64,000 bases of DNA from an uncultured Thiodictyon sp. (lineage in GTDB: Bacteria > Pseudomonadota > Gammaproteobacteria > Chromatiales > Chromatiaceae). The stretch covers positions 21,935 to 85,934 of the forward strand of contig CAILVI010000387.1 of assembly GCA_903837595.1 (NCBI GenBank). The letters are read 5' to 3'. Positions 61,085-64,000 of the stretch are shown piece after piece. Within the stretch, counting starts at the first letter, position 1. The number at the start of each line of letters is the position of its first letter. The notes under the pieces were generated by a model, which searched no databases, had not been told where the DNA came from, and was given only the letters and a program-made list of their open reading frames with translations. Both the position numbers and the translations under genes were made by a program.

Positions 61085-61113
61085 ATCGCACAATTACGGC
61101 TGGATTGTGCGAT
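61085..61113. promoter_or_regulatory. Perfect 10-bp dyad before the ferric-reductase-like gene
   Basis: ATCGCACAAT (61085-61094) and ATTGTGCGAT (61104-61113) are perfect inverted repeats with a 9-nt spacer, 130 bp before the next start codon. There is no T-run, so it looks more like an operator than a terminator. The regulator is unknown. Confidence 0.55.
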
Positions 61114-61242
61114 CTGCGACACGGGGGGCATGGAGTATGACCCGGCGACGTATCATGGTGGACCGCCCCGCGGGCATCCGCCCTTGCCCTGCCTGCGCCC
61201 CCCTGGCCCGCTGACCCACCCGACCCTGGATCGCCACCGCAC

Positions 61243-62580
61243 ATGAACCGCATCCGCAACGTCCTGATCGTCACGCTCGTCGCCGTCTCCGCACTCTGGG
61301 CGCTGGCAGACACGCCGCTGCCTCAGCCGCTCGGCTGGTTCAGTTTCCGCAGCGTGTTCGTCCAGTACACCGGGATCATCGCGACCGTCGCGATGAGCGT
61401 CGCGCTGCTGTTGGCGCTGCGCCCGCAGTGGCTCGAGCGGCGCCTTGCCGGGCTGGACAAGATGTACCGGCTGCACAAGTGGCTGGGCATCACGGCGCTG
61501 GTGGCCGCCGTGCTGCACTGGTGGTGGGCGCTGGGCACCAAGTGGATGGTCGGCTGGGGCTGGCTGACGCGCCCGGTGCGGGGTCCGCGCCCCGATCCGT
61601 CGCAACTCGGGGGCGTCGAGGGCTGGCTCAGCGGCCAGCGCGGACTGGCCGAATCGCTCGGGGAATGGGCATTCTATGCGGCGGCCCTGCTGCTCGTGCT
61701 GGCCCTGGTCAAGCGCTTCCCGTATCACCTGTTCCGCCAGACGCACCGCTTGATGCCGGTGGTCTACCTGGTGCTGGCCTGGCATGCCCTGGTGCTGACC
61801 AAGATCGACTACTGGCGGCAACCCATCGGCTGGGTGCTGGCCCTGCTGCTCCTGGCCGGCAGCATCGCCGCGGTGTTGGCGCTTTTTGGCCGCATCGGCG
61901 CCGGACGCCGTGTACCCGGCACCATCGAGGCGCTGACCCACTACCCGGCAATCGATGTACTCGAGTCGCGGATCGCCTTGCCGCACGGCTGGCCCGGTCA
62001 CGCCGCCGGTCAGTTCGCCTTCGTCACCTCGGACGCCCGCGAAGGCGCGCACCCCTACACGATTGCCTCCGCCTGGAACCCCGACACACCGGGCATCACT
62101 TTCATCACCAAGGCGCTGGGCGACCACACCAGCCGCCTGCGTGGGCGACTGAAGGTCGGCATGCCCGTGACCGTGGAGGGACCCTACGGCTGCTTCGACT
62201 TCGAGGACGGCAAGCCGCGGCAGGTCTGGATCGGTGCCGGCATCGGGATCACGCCCTTCATCGCCCGGATGCGGCAACTCGCAGACAGGCCCCAGGCCAC
62301 GGTGATCGACCTGTTCCATCCCACCGCGGTCCATGAGCCGGCCGCGATCGACAAGCTGGAGGCCGATGCGCGGGCGGCCGGTGTCCGACTCCACCTGCTG
62401 GTCAGCGGCAAGCATGGCCGGCTCGATGCCGAGCGCATCCGTGCCGCGGTGCCGGACTGGGCGGCGGCCAGCCTCTGGTTCTGCGGGCCGCCGCGATTCG
62501 GCCAGGCGCTGCGCCGGGATTTTCTCGAGCAGGGCCTCGCGCCGCGGGATTTCCACCAGGAACTGTTCGAGATGCGCTGA
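61243..62580 (+). CDS. Ferric-reductase-like transmembrane flavoprotein
   Basis: 445 residues. Five to six N-terminal helices hold candidate heme ligands: RLHKWLGI, VLHWWWAL, FRQTHRLMPVVYL and AWHALVL. The C-terminal half is an FAD/NAD(P)H module: HPYTIASAW (FAD), VEGPYGCFDF, GAGIGITPFIARM (nucleotide) and WFCGPPRFG. This is the FRE/NOX-type architecture that moves electrons from NAD(P)H across the membrane to ferric chelates or oxygen. A palindrome lies upstream. It may cooperate with the PepSY protein in metal reduction, but this is inference. Confidence 0.9.
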   Translation: MNRIRNVLIVTLVAVSALWALADTPLPQPLGWFSFRSVFVQYTGIIATVAMSVALLLALRPQWLERRLAGLDKMYRLHKWLGITALVAAVLHWWWALGTKWMVGWGWLTRPVRGPRPDPSQLGGVEGWLSGQRGLAESLGEWAFYAAALLLVLALVKRFPYHLFRQTHRLMPVVYLVLAWHALVLTKIDYWRQPIGWVLALLLLAGSIAAVLALFGRIGAGRRVPGTIEALTHYPAIDVLESRIALPHGWPGHAAGQFAFVTSDAREGAHPYTIASAWNPDTPGITFITKALGDHTSRLRGRLKVGMPVTVEGPYGCFDFEDGKPRQVWIGAGIGITPFIARMRQLADRPQATVIDLFHPTAVHEPAAIDKLEADARAAGVRLHLLVSGKHGRLDAERIRAAVPDWAAASLWFCGPPRFGQALRRDFLEQGLAPRDFHQELFEMR

Positions 62581-62753
62581 GCGCGAGACCGCCCAACTTT
62601 GCAATTGCTGACTCAAACCCCGGGACGCGCGAGTTGATGCCGCGTCTCATCCCGGCCGCCTTGCGTCGCCCGACCGTGCTATGGATGACGCTCAACCCTG
62701 AAGTGAAGTAATCTGAGCCGGGCTTCCAAATTCCCGTGGGCAGACCAACGCCG

Positions 62754-63341
62754 ATGAACGCCATCCAACCAAACCGCGCGCATCCTACCGAACCGGTCGC
62801 CTACCGCCTGACGGTCGATGCCTATCACCGCATGATCGAGGCCGGCATCTTCGCCGAGGACGACCACGTCGAGCTGATCGAGGGGGAGCTGCGCGCCATG
62901 CCGCCCATCAATGCCGGTCATGCCGGTAAGAACAAGCGCCTCAACCAACTCTTTTCCCGCCGTGCCCAGGACCTGGCCATCGTCGCGGTCCAGGACCCCT
63001 TGACGCTGCCGGAGCACTCGGAGCCTGAGCCGGACCTGATGTTGCTGCGTCCCCGTGACGACTTCTACGAAGGCACCAACCCCACCCCGGCCGATACCCT
63101 ATTGGTCGTCGAGATTGCGGACACCTCGTTGCGGTACGACCGCAATACCAAGCTCCCGCTATATGCCCGACATCGGGTTCCAGAGACCTGGCTCATCGAC
63201 CTCAAGCGGCGCCGGATCGAGCTGTACCGGGACCCGGGACCGGACGGTTATCGCCAGGTCCTGCTGCCGGATCGGGAGCAGTTCATCGCCCCGGGACTGC
63301 TGCCTGAAATGCGCATCCAGGTGGCCGAGCTGTGGGCCTAG
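62754..63341 (+). CDS. Uma2 family endonuclease
   Basis: 195 residues from ATG 62754. The PD-(D/E)XK core of the Uma2/DUF820 family is complete: YHRMIEAGIFAEDDHVELIEGEL (in parts), EPEPDLMLLRP, LLVVEIADTSLRYDRNTKLPLYA and ETWLIDLKRRRIELYRDP. These nucleases are abundant in cyanobacteria and purple bacteria; biological roles are poorly known. Confidence 0.92.
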   Translation: MNAIQPNRAHPTEPVAYRLTVDAYHRMIEAGIFAEDDHVELIEGELRAMPPINAGHAGKNKRLNQLFSRRAQDLAIVAVQDPLTLPEHSEPEPDLMLLRPRDDFYEGTNPTPADTLLVVEIADTSLRYDRNTKLPLYARHRVPETWLIDLKRRRIELYRDPGPDGYRQVLLPDREQFIAPGLLPEMRIQVAELWA

Positions 63342-63385
63342 GCCAAGGGCGTCCATTCGGCACCGAACCGCGGAGGGTCTAGCCA

Positions 63386-64000
63386 ATGGATCGACCCGAT
63401 GCGCCCCCCACAATCGATGACGATGACCCGACCGACCGCGCGGTCTCCGCCCTGGTCGCCTTTCTTGCCAACGTCTCCCTGTTCTTGCCGGTGGACCCGC
63501 AGAGCGAATCGGAGCGCCGCTTGTGGCGGGCCTGTGAGCTATGCACCTATCTGGAGTACCGGTTCGATGACCCGCCGGACCCCCGCTCGTTGTCGGACGA
63601 CGCCATCGCCGACTGGGCGCGGCGCGGGCTGACGCGCGAAGAGCGCCCCGGCGATCCGGCCAGTCTCGGCGACTATCACCCCTACTGGGTGACCATCGAC
63701 GGACGCACCCTGGGCACCGTGGCCCTGGCGATCCGGGACCCTGGTTGGGGCCAGTGCAACCTCTGGATTGCGGGCCTCTATCTGTTCCGGGAGGAGCGCC
63801 GGGGCGGCTACGGCACCCTGATCACCGCGACCCTGGAGGGCATGGCGCGCCACCTGGGGTTCGGCGCGGTCCGGTTGGACACCGATTGGTTGTGGCAAGG
63901 CGCCGTTCGTTTCTATCTCCGGCAGGGATTCTGGGTCGCCAACTGGAAACGCGGCTTCGCTCCGTTTGCGCAGCCCGGCACTCCGCTTCGCTCCGTTTGC
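63386..64000 (+). CDS. GNAT-family acetyltransferase, 3' end cut by window
   Basis: ATG 63386 with CGGAGGG upstream; no stop is reached before the window ends, so at least 205 residues. The N-terminal region is acidic. The GNAT fold is seen in YWVTIDGRTLGTVALAIRD, LWIAGLYLFREERRGGYGTLI (the R/Q-x-x-G-x-G/A acetyl-CoA loop as RRGGYG), and AVRLDTDWLWQGAVRFYLRQGFWV (in parts). The last 45 bases contain a 16-bp direct repeat, so the true C-terminus may be altered. Confidence 0.8.
   Translation, partial: MDRPDAPPTIDDDDPTDRAVSALVAFLANVSLFLPVDPQSESERRLWRACELCTYLEYRFDDPPDPRSLSDDAIADWARRGLTREERPGDPASLGDYHPYWVTIDGRTLGTVALAIRDPGWGQCNLWIAGLYLFREERRGGYGTLITATLEGMARHLGFGAVRLDTDWLWQGAVRFYLRQGFWVANWKRGFAPFAQPGTPLRSVC
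63954..64000. repeat. 16-bp direct repeat, 31-bp period, at window end
   Basis: GCTTCGCTCCGTTTGC occurs at 63954-63969 and again at 63985-64000. The spacing of 31 bp and the position at the edge suggest the start of a longer tandem array beyond the window. Confidence 0.6.

Noticed and set aside
1-64000. tRNA or rRNA genes
   Set aside because: No segment with a T-loop GGTTCRA plus matching arms, and no rRNA-like conserved stretch, was noticed; a covariance search would be needed to be sure.

Overview
The window is GC-rich DNA from a gammaproteobacterium. Several features fit a Chromatiaceae-like (purple sulfur bacterium type) genome: dispersed GTAGGGTCCGC and GGAGCGGCTT palindromes, a Uma2 nuclease, an ATPase of the type starting MRFF...GPVR, many TPR-ATPases and a glutathione-dependent formaldehyde pathway. 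Genus is not resolvable from sequence alone. No rRNA, tRNA or CRISPR array was seen. Both window ends cut through a gene.

Layout. 0-4.2 kb: end of a membrane protein, a convergent AAA/winged-helix/TPR protein, and a broken second ATPase. 4.5-6.6 kb: tight chain crcB, DUF190, dsbB, acyltransferase. 6.6-12.2 kb: periplasmic 5'-nucleotidase, a GAF/TPR-like protein behind a perfect CRP/FNR-type palindrome, HAD phosphatase, periplasmic cyclophilin, membrane protein, TerB-like protein. 12.3-15.4 kb: secreted four-EF-hand protein, a lipoprotein/small-protein pair, then an eroded stretch with REP-like palindromes, a toxin-antitoxin remnant and a nucleotidyltransferase. 15.6-19.1 kb: mfd, preceded by a 58-residue secreted peptide gene with its own terminator and by the tail of a SOUL-type gene.

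19.6-32.0 kb is half of a type VI secretion system: the membrane complex (TssJ, TssK, TssL with OmpA domain, TssM) with the threonine-phosphorylation switch (PpkA-like kinase, FHA protein, TagF, PppA-like phosphatase). No sheath, baseplate, ClpV, Hcp or VgrG gene is in the window. TssJ has no cysteine at all, so it cannot be an ordinary lipoprotein. 32.1-35.6 kb: a RelE-like toxin-antitoxin pair, purT and an ATPase/PD-(D/E)XK protein.

35.9-38.6 kb holds three consecutive decayed genes: a secreted beta-propeller-like protein, an HPr-kinase-like protein and a nucleotidyltransferase. Then come a sensor kinase with a REC-AraC regulator, a periplasmic binding protein paired with a diguanylate cyclase, more gene remnants (lipoprotein, phosphotransacetylase tail), pncC-thpR, frmA-fghA, and an IS110-family element with a frameshifted transposase.

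51-64 kb: an OYE-type flavin reductase, small secreted proteins including one built on a perfect 11-residue CxxxC repeat, a STAND/NB-ARC TPR protein with an altered P-loop, a PepSY membrane protein divergent from cpxRA across an exact CpxR box, a GntP permease, a ferric-reductase-like protein, a Uma2 nuclease and a GNAT acetyltransferase cut by the window end. The least explained items are the CxxxC hendecad protein, the cysteine-free TssJ, the nested dyad before the EF-hand gene and the IS110 5' non-coding end.
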